A stretch of 64,000 nucleotides of DNA, taken from NCBI GenBank assembly GCA_004563405.1, contig SFTH01000009.1:1-64000 (forward strand), in the 5' to 3' direction. Origin of the DNA: a bacterium. Lineage in GTDB: Bacteria; Bacillota; Clostridia; Christensenellales; Aristaeellaceae. The position numbers were made by a program, and so were the translations under genes. The notes under the pieces are model-generated. The model was not told where the DNA came from. It saw only the letters and a list, made by a program, of their open reading frames with translations, and did not search any database. Shown piece after piece: positions 1 to 8,830 of this stretch (within the stretch, counting starts at the first letter, position 1; every line of letters begins with the position of its first letter).

Positions 1-90
1 CCACCTGTTCCCATACCGAACACAGAAGTTAAGCCTCAGCACGCTGATGGTACTTGGCTGGCAACGGCCCGGGAGAGTAGGTCGTCGCCG
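1..90 (+). rRNA. 5S ribosomal RNA, 3' part (cut by window edge)
   Basis: The first ~90 bases match the conserved 5S core: CCATACCGAACACAGAAGTT, then a GGTACTTGGCTGG-like loop E/helix IV and the 3' strand ending near GTCGTCGCC. The 5' strand of helix I lies outside the window. The tRNA gene 12 bases downstream places this at the end of an rRNA operon. The exact 3' end is estimated. Confidence 0.93.
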
Positions 91-102
91 GATTCAATTC
101 TT

Positions 103-177
<75 letters not shown>

Positions 178-180
178 AAC

Positions 181-218
181 GATCATCCATGGTTGTAGAA
201 CTGTGGATGGTTGTTTTT
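181..218 (+). terminator. Intrinsic terminator of the rRNA/tRNA operon
   Basis: A nine-pair hairpin (ATCATCCAT with GTGGATGGT, including G-U pairs) follows the tRNA directly and runs into GTTTTTTT. It ends the 5S-tRNA transcript. Confidence 0.85.
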
Positions 219-351
219 TTATGCCTTCGCGCGGGCGTGAGGGTGAGCTGCATGCACAGAAGATCTGGTAGTAACGCTACACTCGACGCAGACGATATTT
301 GTATGCGGGAGCATCTGCCAGCAGCGCAGCGTTCGCAGAAGGAGGACGGAA

Positions 352-423
352 ATGAAGCAGGTGTTGACCGGTGGTATCGGACGATCAATGATAAGTTGTG
401 AATCGGGCGTTATCGTGCTATAA
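352..423 (+). CDS. Possible 23-residue micro-ORF
   Basis: ATG at 352 sits six bases after a strong AAGGAGG (339-345) and opens a 23-codon frame ending at TAA 421-423. The peptide resembles nothing I know, and its end overlaps the -10 box of the mcrB promoter. It may be a leader peptide, the stub of a lost gene, or chance. Only the ribosome binding site supports it. Confidence 0.2.
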   Translation: MKQVLTGGIGRSMISCESGVIVL

Positions 424-424
424 T
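396..424 (+). promoter_or_regulatory. Promoter of mcrBC
   Basis: TTGTGA (396-401) and a perfect TATAAT (419-424) are separated by 17 bases, leaving a leader of about 230 bases before the mcrB start. Confidence 0.65.
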
Positions 425-664
425 AAGGGTGTGATTATCAAGTGAAATAATGGGGTCCGCACGAGCGGTGATTGGATGACGCGGCGGACGAGCGGGAAAC
501 CAATTGACCATATTTATGCGGGTTTTCCGGCAAATCGCATTGCCCGATTGTTGCGAACAATGTGTTTGAATACGCGTCGGGCAGGAATGTGGCGCGGGCG
601 GCAATTCCGAATTTTTGTTGGCCCGTTGAGGGCTCATCCGGATGGGCAAGGTAGGGAGGGAAGC

Positions 665-2833
665 ATGAAGAAGGATTACGAAGCGTGGATTCAATTCTAC
701 ATGGAGTTTGCGGATAAGTTGCGCCATGCGGATCGCAAAGTGCTGATCGAACGCATCAAAGGGGTTTACGCTTCCATCGGCATGCGCCTTCCGAAGCTGG
801 AACGCGATGATGAGGTGATCGATATTGATCCGTTTACCATCTTCGGCCTGTTCAACAAGGGCATTTCAAATGTGAACCGCATCCACATCCTCTCCGGGTT
901 CGCAAGAGAATTCGGCGTAACTGCGCCTGTGCCTCAGAGCTTTGACGGCATCCCGGTCATGAACAATCAGGCGGCCACCTTCTACTATTTCATTGGCGAC
1001 CGTGGGGAGCGGGATATCGACAATCTGTGGGAGCTCTTCCACGCCGCGCTGGATTATGCGGACGATGCAGGCGAGGGCAACAGGCGCCGCTTTGTGGAGG
1101 CCTACGACGCTGTGCTCGCGCAGCGCGGCATCAAGTGGAACATGACAATGGGCTTGTTCTGGATCAGGCCGTATGTGTATCTGAATCTGGATTCGAGAAA
1201 CCGATGGTTCATCCTGGACGACAAAAACATGCCGTCTGAATTTGTAAATAGCTTGAACAAGCTCATCGCGCCGCCCGACGGCGAAGAATATCTGGAGCTC
1301 ATCGCGCGCTGCAAGGCCGTTCTCACATCCGGGGCGTATCCCTACGATTCCTTCCCGGCGCTCTCCTGCTGCGCCTGGCAGACGTCCGAGGCCGTGAACC
1401 GGCAGATGCGGCTCGGGCAGGGCGGTGACGTTGCGAAGGTGCAGGAGGAGGCGCCGGTGGACGCACTGGCCTCCAGCGAGGACGCCGTGCGCTATTGGCT
1501 GTATGCCCCCGGGCAGGGCTCGGCGATGTGGGAAAAGTTTTATTCACAAAATGAAATGGGGATCGGATGGGCAGAGATTGGCGACCTCCGCGCCTTCTCT
1601 ACGAAGGAAGAGATGAAGCAGAGGATGAAGGAGGCCTATGACCCGACCTGCTCCTACATGAACGCCGCCCATGCGACCTGGCAGTTTGCCAATGAAATGA
1701 AGGCAGGCGACATCATCTTTGTCAAACGGGGACGAAACCTGATCATTGGCCGCGGCGTGGTCGCGGGAGATTATGTTTACCGGCAATCCGATTCCCAATA
1801 TCCGCACCGCCGCAGCGTGAAATGGACGCACAAGGGGGAGTGGCCGCACCCGGACGGGCAGGCTGCAATGAAGACGCTCACCGATATCACGCCGTATACG
1901 GAGTATGTAGAGAAGCTGTGCGGCCTGTTCGACGGCGAGGGGGAGGCGGATGCAGAGGAGAAAAGCGTTCCCTGTCCGGAATACACGGCGACCGACTTCC
2001 TCTCCCAGGTGTATATGCAGAGCGAGGCGTACGACACGCTCGTCGGTCTGCTCCGCACCAAGAAAAACGTCATTTTGCAGGGCGCTCCCGGCGTGGGCAA
2101 GACCTTTGCCGCCAAGCGGCTGGCATACTCCATGATGGGCGCAATGGATCCGAACCGCGTGATGATGGTGCAGTTCCATCAGAGCTATTCCTACGAGGAT
2201 TTCATCGAAGGCTATCGCCCCGCAGCCAACGGCTTTGTGCTGAACAAGGGCGCGTTTTACAAGTTCTGCAAGGCCGCCGAAACGGACGATGAGAATGAAT
2301 ACTTCTTTATCATCGACGAAATCAACCGCGGCAACCTGAGCAGGATCTTCGGCGAGCTGTTCATGCTGATCGAGAGCGACAAGCGCGGGGTTCAGCTTCA
2401 GCTGCTGTATTCCGGAGAGCGGTTTGCCGTGCCGAAGAACGTGTACATCATCGGCATGATGAACACCGCCGACCGCAGTCTTGCAATGCTGGACTATGCC
2501 CTCCGCAGGCGCTTTGCGTTCTATGAGATGCGTCCCGGTTTCGATACGGATGGCTTTCGCGCGTATCGCATGAGCCTGGGCAGCGAGAAGTTTGACCGGC
2601 TGATCCATTGCGTGGAGGGCCTGAACGGCGCAATCGCCGCCGATGCATCCCTGGGCGAGGGCTTCTGCGTGGGCCACAGCTATTTCTGCAACCTGACCGC
2701 GGAAAAGGCGACGGACCGTGCGCTTTCCGCGATCTTGGAATACGAACTGATTCCACTGCTGCGGGAATACTGGTTCGATGAACCGCTGAAGGTGAAGGAG
2801 TGGACGAACAATCTGCGGGAGGCCCTGAAGTGA
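665..2833 (+). CDS. mcrB: McrB-type restriction GTPase with an internal EVE domain
   Basis: Motor subunit of a type IV (McrBC-like) restriction system, which recognises modified foreign DNA and recruits the McrC nuclease. It has 722 residues from ATG 665, chosen because GGGAGGG lies just upstream; a longer frame from 476 has no ribosome site. Residues 1-270 match no family I recognise. Residues 277-400 look like an EVE/PUA-fold domain (YWLYAPGQG start, KAGDIIFVKRG, GRGVV), a fold known to read modified bases. The C-terminal AAA+ domain has Walker A GAPGVGKT at 473, Walker B FFIIDEINRG near 547 and the McrB sensor GMMNTADRSL near 597 followed by an ALRRRF arginine-finger region. Its stop overlaps the mcrC start, so the two are translationally coupled. 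Confidence 0.9.
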   Translation: MKKDYEAWIQFYMEFADKLRHADRKVLIERIKGVYASIGMRLPKLERDDEVIDIDPFTIFGLFNKGISNVNRIHILSGFAREFGVTAPVPQSFDGIPVMNNQAATFYYFIGDRGERDIDNLWELFHAALDYADDAGEGNRRRFVEAYDAVLAQRGIKWNMTMGLFWIRPYVYLNLDSRNRWFILDDKNMPSEFVNSLNKLIAPPDGEEYLELIARCKAVLTSGAYPYDSFPALSCCAWQTSEAVNRQMRLGQGGDVAKVQEEAPVDALASSEDAVRYWLYAPGQGSAMWEKFYSQNEMGIGWAEIGDLRAFSTKEEMKQRMKEAYDPTCSYMNAAHATWQFANEMKAGDIIFVKRGRNLIIGRGVVAGDYVYRQSDSQYPHRRSVKWTHKGEWPHPDGQAAMKTLTDITPYTEYVEKLCGLFDGEGEADAEEKSVPCPEYTATDFLSQVYMQSEAYDTLVGLLRTKKNVILQGAPGVGKTFAAKRLAYSMMGAMDPNRVMMVQFHQSYSYEDFIEGYRPAANGFVLNKGAFYKFCKAAETDDENEYFFIIDEINRGNLSRIFGELFMLIESDKRGVQLQLLYSGERFAVPKNVYIIGMMNTADRSLAMLDYALRRRFAFYEMRPGFDTDGFRAYRMSLGSEKFDRLIHCVEGLNGAIAADASLGEGFCVGHSYFCNLTAEKATDRALSAILEYELIPLLREYWFDEPLKVKEWTNNLREALK

Positions 2834-3861
2834 TACCCGTTCAGAACATCTACTACATGCTGTCCTATGCCTTCCGGGTGTTGAGCGAACGGGGTTACAG
2901 GGATGTTGCTACGGAGCAGTTTGACAACGCGGCGGAGCTGTGCGCCGCCATCCTGGCAAGGGGCGTTGCCGTGCAGCTGAAGCGCGGGTTGGACAGGGAG
3001 TACATTCCGCAGACCCAGGCCCTCTCGTCCCTGCGCGGGAAAATTGATCTTGCGGCGTCCATCAAGACGCAGTCCCTGATGCGGAAGCAGCTGATCTGCA
3101 CATACGACGATTTCACCGTCAACAGCGATCTGAACCGCATCCTCAAATCCACCATGGAGCTTCTGCTGCATGCAGACATTTCCGGGGTGCGGAAAAAGGA
3201 GCTCCGGAAGCGGCTGGTCTATTTTTCCGACGTGGATGCGCTGGACGTTCACGCCATCAACTGGAACATACGGTATGACCGCAGCAATCAGACCTATCGC
3301 ATGCTGATCTCCGTCTGCTATCTGGTCGTGAAGGGCCTGTTGCAGACCGATGCGGACGGCCACACCCGGATGATGGCGTTTTTCGACGAACAGCGCATGT
3401 GCCGGCTGTATGAGAAGTTCATTCTGGAATACTATCGCAGGGAGCACCCGGAGGTCACCGCCCGCCCGTCGCAGATTCCGTGGCAGCTGGATGACGGATT
3501 CGGCGACATGCTGCCGGTGATGCAGTCGGACATCACGCTGTCCAGGGGAAATCGCGTTCTGATCATAGACGCGAAGTACTATGCGCGCAATACGCAGGCG
3601 CAGTATGACGTGCACACGATACATTCCGGCAATTTGTATCAGATCTTCACCTATGTGAAAAACAGGGATGCGGAGTGGGGAGATCAACCCCATGAGGTCT
3701 CGGGCATGCTGCTGTATGCGAAGACGGACGAGCGGATACAGCCCGACCACGTTTACCGGATGAGCGGGAACAAAATCAGCGTTCGGACGCTGGATCTGGA
3801 CTGTGATTTCGCAGGCATACGCCGCCAACTGGATGCGATTCTTGCGGAGCACTTTGACTGA
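2830..3861 (+). CDS. mcrC: McrC-type nuclease subunit of the type IV system
   Basis: Nuclease partner of McrB, 343 residues. The chosen start is GTG 2830, overlapping the mcrB stop (GTGA); an ATG at 2800 would need a long overlap. The N-terminus IPVQNIYYMLSYAF is the typical McrC opening. A PD-(D/E)xK nuclease core is visible: an aspartate at about residue 234 (QSDITL) and LIIDAKYY at 244-251, giving the D...DxK catalytic set. McrC needs McrB for DNA access, so the pair forms one defence unit. No methyltransferase lies beside it, as expected for type IV. Confidence 0.9.
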   Translation: MIPVQNIYYMLSYAFRVLSERGYRDVATEQFDNAAELCAAILARGVAVQLKRGLDREYIPQTQALSSLRGKIDLAASIKTQSLMRKQLICTYDDFTVNSDLNRILKSTMELLLHADISGVRKKELRKRLVYFSDVDALDVHAINWNIRYDRSNQTYRMLISVCYLVVKGLLQTDADGHTRMMAFFDEQRMCRLYEKFILEYYRREHPEVTARPSQIPWQLDDGFGDMLPVMQSDITLSRGNRVLIIDAKYYARNTQAQYDVHTIHSGNLYQIFTYVKNRDAEWGDQPHEVSGMLLYAKTDERIQPDHVYRMSGNKISVRTLDLDCDFAGIRRQLDAILAEHFD

Positions 3862-4045
3862 GGGAGAAGCGTCCGTGCGGCACAGGCTGCCGGACGCACA
3901 GGGCGATCCGCTGCGGTTGCATGGACTGCGGCGGGTCGCCCTCTATGTGAAAGCCGGGGAACGGACGGGAGGGGCGAAGCAGGGCGCGGGGTGGATTTCG
4001 CGCCTGAATTCCGGCAGGCGGATTGGCGGAAGGGCCTCTGAAAAA

Positions 4046-4081
4046 TGCATAAGTGAATGAATATACGAATAATGTGCATAT
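4046..4081 (+). promoter_or_regulatory. ArgR/AhrC-like operator region (ARG boxes)
   Basis: TGCATAA (4046-4052), an ATGAATATACGAATAAT stretch (4057-4073) and TGCATAT (4075-4081) lie just upstream of the promoter. ATGAATA...ATTCAT-type sequence is the known ARG-box consensus. The heptamer TGCATAT is the reverse complement of ATATGCA, which occurs three times upstream of argG in this window. Binding by an arginine repressor is an inference from this resemblance. Confidence 0.5.
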
Positions 4082-4105
4082 TAGGTTAAATAAAGCCCAA
4101 AACAC

Positions 4106-4134
4106 TTGCATTGCACGGGCACAGGATGTATAAT
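4106..4134 (+). promoter_or_regulatory. Promoter of the amino-acid ABC transporter operon
   Basis: TTGCAT (4106-4111) and a perfect TATAAT (4129-4134) with a 17-base spacer. The -10 runs into TTCATTCAT, another half of an ARG-box-like sequence. Confidence 0.75.
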
Positions 4135-4187
4135 TCATTCATCAGGAAAACAAATGCGCGACGCGCAGATATATGGGAGGCTTTTCC

Positions 4188-4931
4188 ATGAAGAAGATTC
4201 TTGCTCTGGTTCTGATTTGCATGTTCGCCCTGACCGGCATGGCCATGGCTGAGACCCTGAAGATGGGCACCAACGCATCCTTCCCGCCCTATGAGTACTA
4301 CGACGACGAGACCGGCGAGATTGTGGGCATCGACGCTGAGGTCGCCGCTGCGATCTGCGAAAAGCTCGGCTGCGAGCTGGAGATCGTGGACATGGACTTT
4401 GACGCTATCATCCCCGCCATCACCACCGGCAAGATTGACTTCGGCATGGCCGGCATGACCGTGACCGAGGAGCGCAAGCAGAGCGTGGACTTCTCCACCT
4501 CCTACGCCACCGGTATCCAGTCCGTCATCGTCAAGGAAGACAGCGACATCACCTCTGTGGACGACCTCTTCGCGGAGGGCGCGAGCCACAAGATCGGCGT
4601 GCAGCAGGGCACCACGGGCGACCTGTACTGCAGCTGGGACATCGAGGACGAGGGCCTGGGCAGCCTCGAGCGCTACAAGAATGGCACCGACGCCGTGCTG
4701 GCGCTGACCTCCGGCAAGGTGGACTGCGTGGTCATCGACAACGAGCCCGCGAAGAAGTACGTCGAAGCCAACGAGGGCCTGAAGATTCTGGACACCGAGT
4801 ACGCCGTTGAGGATTACGCCATCGCGCTGGCCAAGGACAGCGAGCTGACCGGGAAGATCAACGCCGCGCTGGAAGAGCTGATCGCGGACGGCACCGTGCA
4901 GGCCATCATCGACAAGTACATCGTCGCGTAA
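4188..4931 (+). CDS. Polar amino-acid ABC transporter, substrate-binding lipoprotein-family protein (SBP_bac_3)
   Basis: Extracytoplasmic receptor of an amino-acid importer, 247 residues. The start is ATG 4188 behind GGGAGG. A signal peptide (MKKILALVLICMFALTGMAMA) is followed directly by the mature opening LKMGTNASFPPYEYYDD, typical of lysine/arginine/glutamine-binding proteins of family 3. Other family marks are IDFGMAGMTVTEERK and KIGVQQGTTGD. There is no lipobox cysteine, so anchoring is unclear. It is the first gene of a three-gene operon. The substrate is not shown by the sequence; arginine or a related basic amino acid is inferred from the ARG-box-like operator. Confidence 0.9.
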   Translation: MKKILALVLICMFALTGMAMAETLKMGTNASFPPYEYYDDETGEIVGIDAEVAAAICEKLGCELEIVDMDFDAIIPAITTGKIDFGMAGMTVTEERKQSVDFSTSYATGIQSVIVKEDSDITSVDDLFAEGASHKIGVQQGTTGDLYCSWDIEDEGLGSLERYKNGTDAVLALTSGKVDCVVIDNEPAKKYVEANEGLKILDTEYAVEDYAIALAKDSELTGKINAALEELIADGTVQAIIDKYIVA

Positions 4932-5032
4932 GCAAGAGCGCAGAACGGCGAGTGCGGAATAGGAAGCGCGAAGGCGTTTCCTATTTCGCGTGTATGACGA
5001 AATAAAATTCGAACGACAGGAGGAAGGAAGCC

Positions 5033-5761
5033 GTGCAAGCATGGTTTGAAAAGCTGAAGGCGGACTTTATACTGAACTTCGTTCAGGCGAACCGCTGGAA
5101 GTATCTCTGGGACGGCCTGGGCAGGACGCTGCTGATTACGCTGTTGGCCGGCATACTGGGCGTCGCCATCGGCGTGGTGATCGCCATGATCCGCTCGACC
5201 TTTGACAAGACCCGGGAGGGCGCCCGCAAGACGATCGGCCGCAGGATCTTTGCCGTGCTGGACTGGATCTGCCGCGTGTACCTCACCGTGCTGCGCGGAA
5301 CCCCCGTGGTCGTTCAGCTGATGATCATCTACTTCGTCATCTTCGCGTCCTCGGACAACGGCACGCTGGTCGCGGCGCTGGCCTTCGGCCTGAACTCCGG
5401 CGCGTATGTGGCGGAGATCGTCCGCGGCGGCATCATGTCCATCGACCAGGGCCAGTTTGAGGCGGGCCGCAGCCTGGGCTTCAATTACATCCAGACCATG
5501 CGCTTTGTCATCATTCCCCAGACGATCAAGAACGTGCTGCCCTCCCTGGCGAACGAATTCATCGCCCTGCTGAAGGAGACCTCCGTCGCCGGTTACGTCG
5601 CCGTGGCGGACCTGACCAAGGGCGGCGACATCATCCGCAGCCGCACCTATTCGCCCTTCATGCCGCTGATCGCGGTGGCGCTGATCTATCTGGTGCTGGT
5701 CATGTTCTTTTCCCATCTGGTTGGCATTCTGGAGAGGAGGCTGAGAAACAGTGACCACTGA
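5033..5761 (+). CDS. Amino-acid ABC transporter permease (HisM/GlnP family)
   Basis: Membrane subunit of the importer, 242 residues, starting at GTG 5033 nine bases after AGGAGG. It has the family's multiple membrane segments (for example residues 30-55 and 205-230). The EAA loop that docks the ATPase is visible as EAGRSLGFNYIQTMRFVIIPQTIKN around residues 140-165 (split here across the conserved EA..LG and IPQ positions). The conserved VYLTVLRGTPVVVQL segment is near 80. It overlaps the ATPase gene by 11 bases. Confidence 0.92.
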   Translation: MQAWFEKLKADFILNFVQANRWKYLWDGLGRTLLITLLAGILGVAIGVVIAMIRSTFDKTREGARKTIGRRIFAVLDWICRVYLTVLRGTPVVVQLMIIYFVIFASSDNGTLVAALAFGLNSGAYVAEIVRGGIMSIDQGQFEAGRSLGFNYIQTMRFVIIPQTIKNVLPSLANEFIALLKETSVAGYVAVADLTKGGDIIRSRTYSPFMPLIAVALIYLVLVMFFSHLVGILERRLRNSDH

Positions 5762-6497
5762 GACGCTCATTCAGGTGCGCGGCCTGGAAAAGACCTTTAA
5801 CACGGGAAACAAGATCAAGGCGCTCAACGGCGTGAATGCGGACATCCATCGCGGCGAGGTAGTGGTGGTGATCGGGCCCTCCGGCTCCGGAAAATCCACC
5901 TTCCTGCGCTGCCTGAACCTGCTGGAGCTGCCCACCGCGGGCACGATTACCTTTGAGGGCGTGGACATCACCGATCCGAAGGTGAACATCAATCTCCACC
6001 GCCAGAAGATGGGCATGGTGTTCCAGCACTTCAACCTCTTCCCCAACATGACTGTGCTGCGCAACATGACCGTCGCGCCCATGGAACTGCGCAAGAAGAG
6101 CAAGGCCGAGGCGGAGGAAAAGGCCATGGAGCTGCTCAAGCGCGTGGGCCTGGCCGACCGCGCAAACGCCTATCCCAGCCAGCTCTCCGGCGGACAGAAG
6201 CAGCGCATCGCTATCGTGCGCGCGCTGTGCATGGAGCCGGACGTGATGCTCTTTGACGAGCCCACCTCCGCCCTCGACCCCGAGATGGTCGGCGAGGTGC
6301 TGGAGGTCATGAAGAATCTGGCCCACGAGGGCATGACCATGGTGGTCGTCACCCACGAGATGGGCTTTGCCCGCGAGGTGGGCGACCGGGTGATCTTCAT
6401 GGACGGCGGACAGATTCTGGAGGAGGGCACACCCGAGGAGATCTTCGGCAGCCCCAAGAACCCCAGAACCCAGGAATTCCTCGCGAAGATCCTCTGA
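5751..6497 (+). CDS. Amino-acid ABC transporter ATP-binding protein (GlnQ/HisP family)
   Basis: Cytoplasmic ATPase powering the importer, 248 residues, starting at GTG 5751 inside the permease gene. It has Walker A GPSGSGKST (residues 43-51), signature LSGGQKQR, Walker B VMLFDEPTSALD, and the switch histidine in VVTHEMGFA. Length and motifs match polar amino-acid transporters. A strong terminator follows 47 bases after the stop, closing the operon. Confidence 0.95.
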   Translation: MTTETLIQVRGLEKTFNTGNKIKALNGVNADIHRGEVVVVIGPSGSGKSTFLRCLNLLELPTAGTITFEGVDITDPKVNINLHRQKMGMVFQHFNLFPNMTVLRNMTVAPMELRKKSKAEAEEKAMELLKRVGLADRANAYPSQLSGGQKQRIAIVRALCMEPDVMLFDEPTSALDPEMVGEVLEVMKNLAHEGMTMVVVTHEMGFAREVGDRVIFMDGGQILEEGTPEEIFGSPKNPRTQEFLAKIL

Positions 6498-6543
6498 TCC
6501 ACGCGCGGAACTCGACGGCGGACGGAAAAACCAAGTCAAACGC

Positions 6544-6580
6544 GAGACCAACCGAACAGACTTCGGTCGGTCTCTTTTTT
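6544..6580 (+). terminator. Terminator of the amino-acid transporter operon
   Basis: A twelve-pair stem with one mismatch (GAGACCAACCGA with TCGGTCGGTCTC) is followed by TTTTTT. Confidence 0.9.
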
Positions 6581-6807
6581 GTGCGGATGAAAGGAGTCAG
6601 AGACGATACCTGCAGCCGGGCAGCAGAGAGAAAACAGATCGAAGTCGGAAAGCTGAAGGTGCGGCGCGTCTCCGCAGAAAGCGACGGGCGCGTTTGCCGG
6701 CGTGGAAAAAGCAGCGCGGCCGCGCTCGTACACCGGGCTTTGACTGGTTTTAACCAACGCCGAAAAAGGCCGCGCGGCGCGCCGGTTGCACCCGTGGGAA
6801 ATGGACG
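6581..6807. other. Intergenic stretch between two convergent terminators
   Basis: Together with the flanking terminators this gap is about 375 bases. A frame opening at 6581 continues antisense through fucI and is not a gene. I see no further structure. Confidence 0.5.
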
Positions 6808-6839
6808 CAAAAACTCCGCCCGTTTGCGCGGGCGGAGTT
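6808..6839 (-). terminator. Terminator of fucI
   Basis: Read on the minus strand, AACTCCGCCCG pairs with CGGGCGGAGTT around a short loop and runs into TTTTTGC. It lies 35 bases beyond the fucI stop. Confidence 0.85.
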
Positions 6840-6874
6840 GGGTTTTACGGTGCGGCAGCCGGAGCTGCGCGCGC

Positions 6875-8680
6875 TCAGCGCTTCTTGTAGAAGGGGCCGT
6901 AGTTGGCGCAGGCGCGATAGTCCGCACCCTCCTTGTCCATGCCGAAGGCGTTCCAGCAGGAGGGACGGAAGATCTTGTCCGCGGGCACGTTGTGCATGGC
7001 CACCGGGATGCGCAGCATGGAGCAGAAGGTGATCAGGTCCGCGCCGATGTGGCCGTAGCTGATCGCGCCGTGGTTGGCGCCCCAGTTGTTCATCACGTCG
7101 TAAGCGGTCTTGAAGGGGCTGCCCTCCTTGCCGTCGCAGCGCGGGGCGAACCAGGTGCAGGGCCAGGTGTAATCGGTGCGCTTCCACAGCTTGTCGGTGA
7201 CCTCGTCGGGCAGGTTCACAGTCCAGCCCTCGGCGATCTGGAGCATCGGGCCCAGGCCGTCCACCAGGTTCAGGCGGATCATGGTCGCGGGCATCTCGCA
7301 GTCGGTCACGAAGCGGGAGGAATATCCGCCGCCGCGGAAGTAGCCCAGATCGGCGTAGTTCCAGGTGGTGTTGGCCATGATGGCCTTCTGGTCTTCCTCG
7401 GTCACCTCATACCAGGGCTTCATGACGCGGTTGCCCTCGGCGTCGCGGGACTGGCCGTTGGCGTCCAGGCAGCATGCGCCGGAGTTGATCAGGTGGATGA
7501 AGCCGCCGTTCTCCCTGGCGACGCCCTCCACGTCGTAGCCGGTGGCGTGCTTGACGGCCTCGGGGCTCCAGAAGGTGCGCACGTCGGCGAACATCTGGGC
7601 CTTGTTGGTCAGCAACTTCATGAACAGCATGCCCAGACCGTTGAGCACGTCGTTCTCGGTGGCGAGGACGTAGGGCTCACGGGCGCCGTTGTGGTCAAAG
7701 GAGGTGTTCAGCATGGCCTCGGGGAAGTCGCAGTTCGGATAGAAGTCCGTCCACTGGCGCTGGCCCTGGAAGCCGCCGGCGATGGCGTTGTGGCCCACGG
7801 CCTCTTCCTCGTTGCCCTCGGGCAGGTTCTTGTTGCCGTTCATCAGATCCTTGATGATCAGGTACATCTTCAGGGTGAACTCCCAGTCCTTGTCCTTCTG
7901 CTCGCGGCTCTTCTGGAGCTCGGCGGGGTTCTTGTCAAAGCCCTCGATGACGTTCTTGTCGGCCCAAGCCTTGAGCTTCTGGTACTCGGCCTCGTCGTAG
8001 ATGCCCTCGGTCATGCGGCGGATGATTTCCACCTCGTCCACGGACTCGACGCGCATGCCCAGGTATTCCTCGATGAACTTGGAGTCAATGATGGAGCCGC
8101 CGATGCCCATGCAGATGGAACCGATCTGCAGGTAGCTCTTGCCGCGCATGGTGGCCACGGCCACGGCTGCGCGGGCGAAGCGGAGCAGCTTCTCCTCGAC
8201 GTCGGCGGGGATGGAGGTGTCGTCCGCGTCCTGAACCTCATGGCCGTAGATGCCGAAGGCCGGCAGGCCCTTCTGGGCATGGGTGGCCAGAACGGAGGCC
8301 AGATATACCGCGCCGGGGCGCTCGGTGCCGTTGAAGCCCCACACGCCCTTGATGGTGTTGCGGTCCATGTCCATGGTCTCGGAGCCATAGCACCAGCAGG
8401 GGGTCACGGTCAGGGTGATGGCCACGCCATTGTTGCGGAACTTTTCCTCGCAGGCGGCGGCCTCGGCCACGCGGCCGATGGTGGTGTCCGCGATGATGAC
8501 CTTCACGGGCTCGCCGTTGGAGTAGCGCAGGTTTTCTTCAAAGAGCTTCTTGGCGGACAGGGCCATGTTCATGGTCTGCTCCTCCAGGCTTTCGCGCACC
8601 TTCAGCACGCCGCGGCGGCCGTCGATGGTGGGGCGAATGCCGATGACCGGATAGGAACCCAGGTATCTGTTCTCTGCCAT
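6875..8680 (-). CDS. fucI: L-fucose isomerase
   Basis: Ketol isomerase converting L-fucose to L-fuculose (and often D-arabinose to D-ribulose), a manganese-dependent cytoplasmic enzyme. The 601 residues match the usual ~590. The N-terminus GSYPVIGIRPTIDGRRGVLKVRESLE and the GIYGHEVQDADD and CWCYGSETMDMD segments are typical. ATG 8680 follows an ideal AGGAGGT. No fuculose kinase or aldolase lies beside it, so the rest of the pathway must be elsewhere. It is divergent from an AraC regulator that probably controls it. Confidence 0.94.
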   Translation of the reverse strand: MAENRYLGSYPVIGIRPTIDGRRGVLKVRESLEEQTMNMALSAKKLFEENLRYSNGEPVKVIIADTTIGRVAEAAACEEKFRNNGVAITLTVTPCWCYGSETMDMDRNTIKGVWGFNGTERPGAVYLASVLATHAQKGLPAFGIYGHEVQDADDTSIPADVEEKLLRFARAAVAVATMRGKSYLQIGSICMGIGGSIIDSKFIEEYLGMRVESVDEVEIIRRMTEGIYDEAEYQKLKAWADKNVIEGFDKNPAELQKSREQKDKDWEFTLKMYLIIKDLMNGNKNLPEGNEEEAVGHNAIAGGFQGQRQWTDFYPNCDFPEAMLNTSFDHNGAREPYVLATENDVLNGLGMLFMKLLTNKAQMFADVRTFWSPEAVKHATGYDVEGVARENGGFIHLINSGACCLDANGQSRDAEGNRVMKPWYEVTEEDQKAIMANTTWNYADLGYFRGGGYSSRFVTDCEMPATMIRLNLVDGLGPMLQIAEGWTVNLPDEVTDKLWKRTDYTWPCTWFAPRCDGKEGSPFKTAYDVMNNWGANHGAISYGHIGADLITFCSMLRIPVAMHNVPADKIFRPSCWNAFGMDKEGADYRACANYGPFYKKR

Positions 8681-8830
8681 AGTAATCTACCTCCTGTTAA
8701 ATATACGAAACAATTGTTACGCATAATTCTTCGATTTAATCACAATATAACATTGATCTGCCCCACTGTATTGTGGTATAATCACAGAAAGTGGTAGAAT
8801 TTTCACCAACGGCCGAGGGGAGGTTTCGGC
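8681..8830. promoter_or_regulatory. Divergent fucI/araC-family control region
   Basis: 150 bases, A+T-rich. For the plus-strand regulator TTGATC (8753-8758) and TATAAT (8777-8782) are spaced by 18 bases. A palindrome AACAATTGTT lies near 8709-8718 on the fucI side and could be an operator. No clear fucI -35/-10 pair was recognised. Confidence 0.55.

Larger units (their letters stand above)
219..664. other. Gap between the tRNA operon and mcrB
   Basis: About 445 bases with no convincing gene of normal size. It holds the mcrB promoter (396-424) and a possible micro-ORF (352-423). Base composition looks lower in GC than the genes downstream. I searched by eye for a copy of the tRNA 3' end that would mark an integration site and saw none. 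Confidence 0.6.
3862..4187. other. Gap between mcrC and the amino-acid transporter
   Basis: About 325 bases. The first half (to ~4040) is GC-rich and I see nothing in it beyond weak inverted repeats. The second half is A+T-rich and holds the operator-like motifs (4046-4081) and the promoter (4106-4134) of the downstream transporter. Confidence 0.6.

Noticed and set aside
6581..8797. 738-codon open frame opposite fucI (and similar long frames opposite or across other genes, e.g. 21374-25282, 25856-29122, 45912-48248)
   Set aside because: Antisense or out-of-frame shadows of high-GC genes; low-complexity Ala/Gly/His/Arg composition and no ribosome sites.
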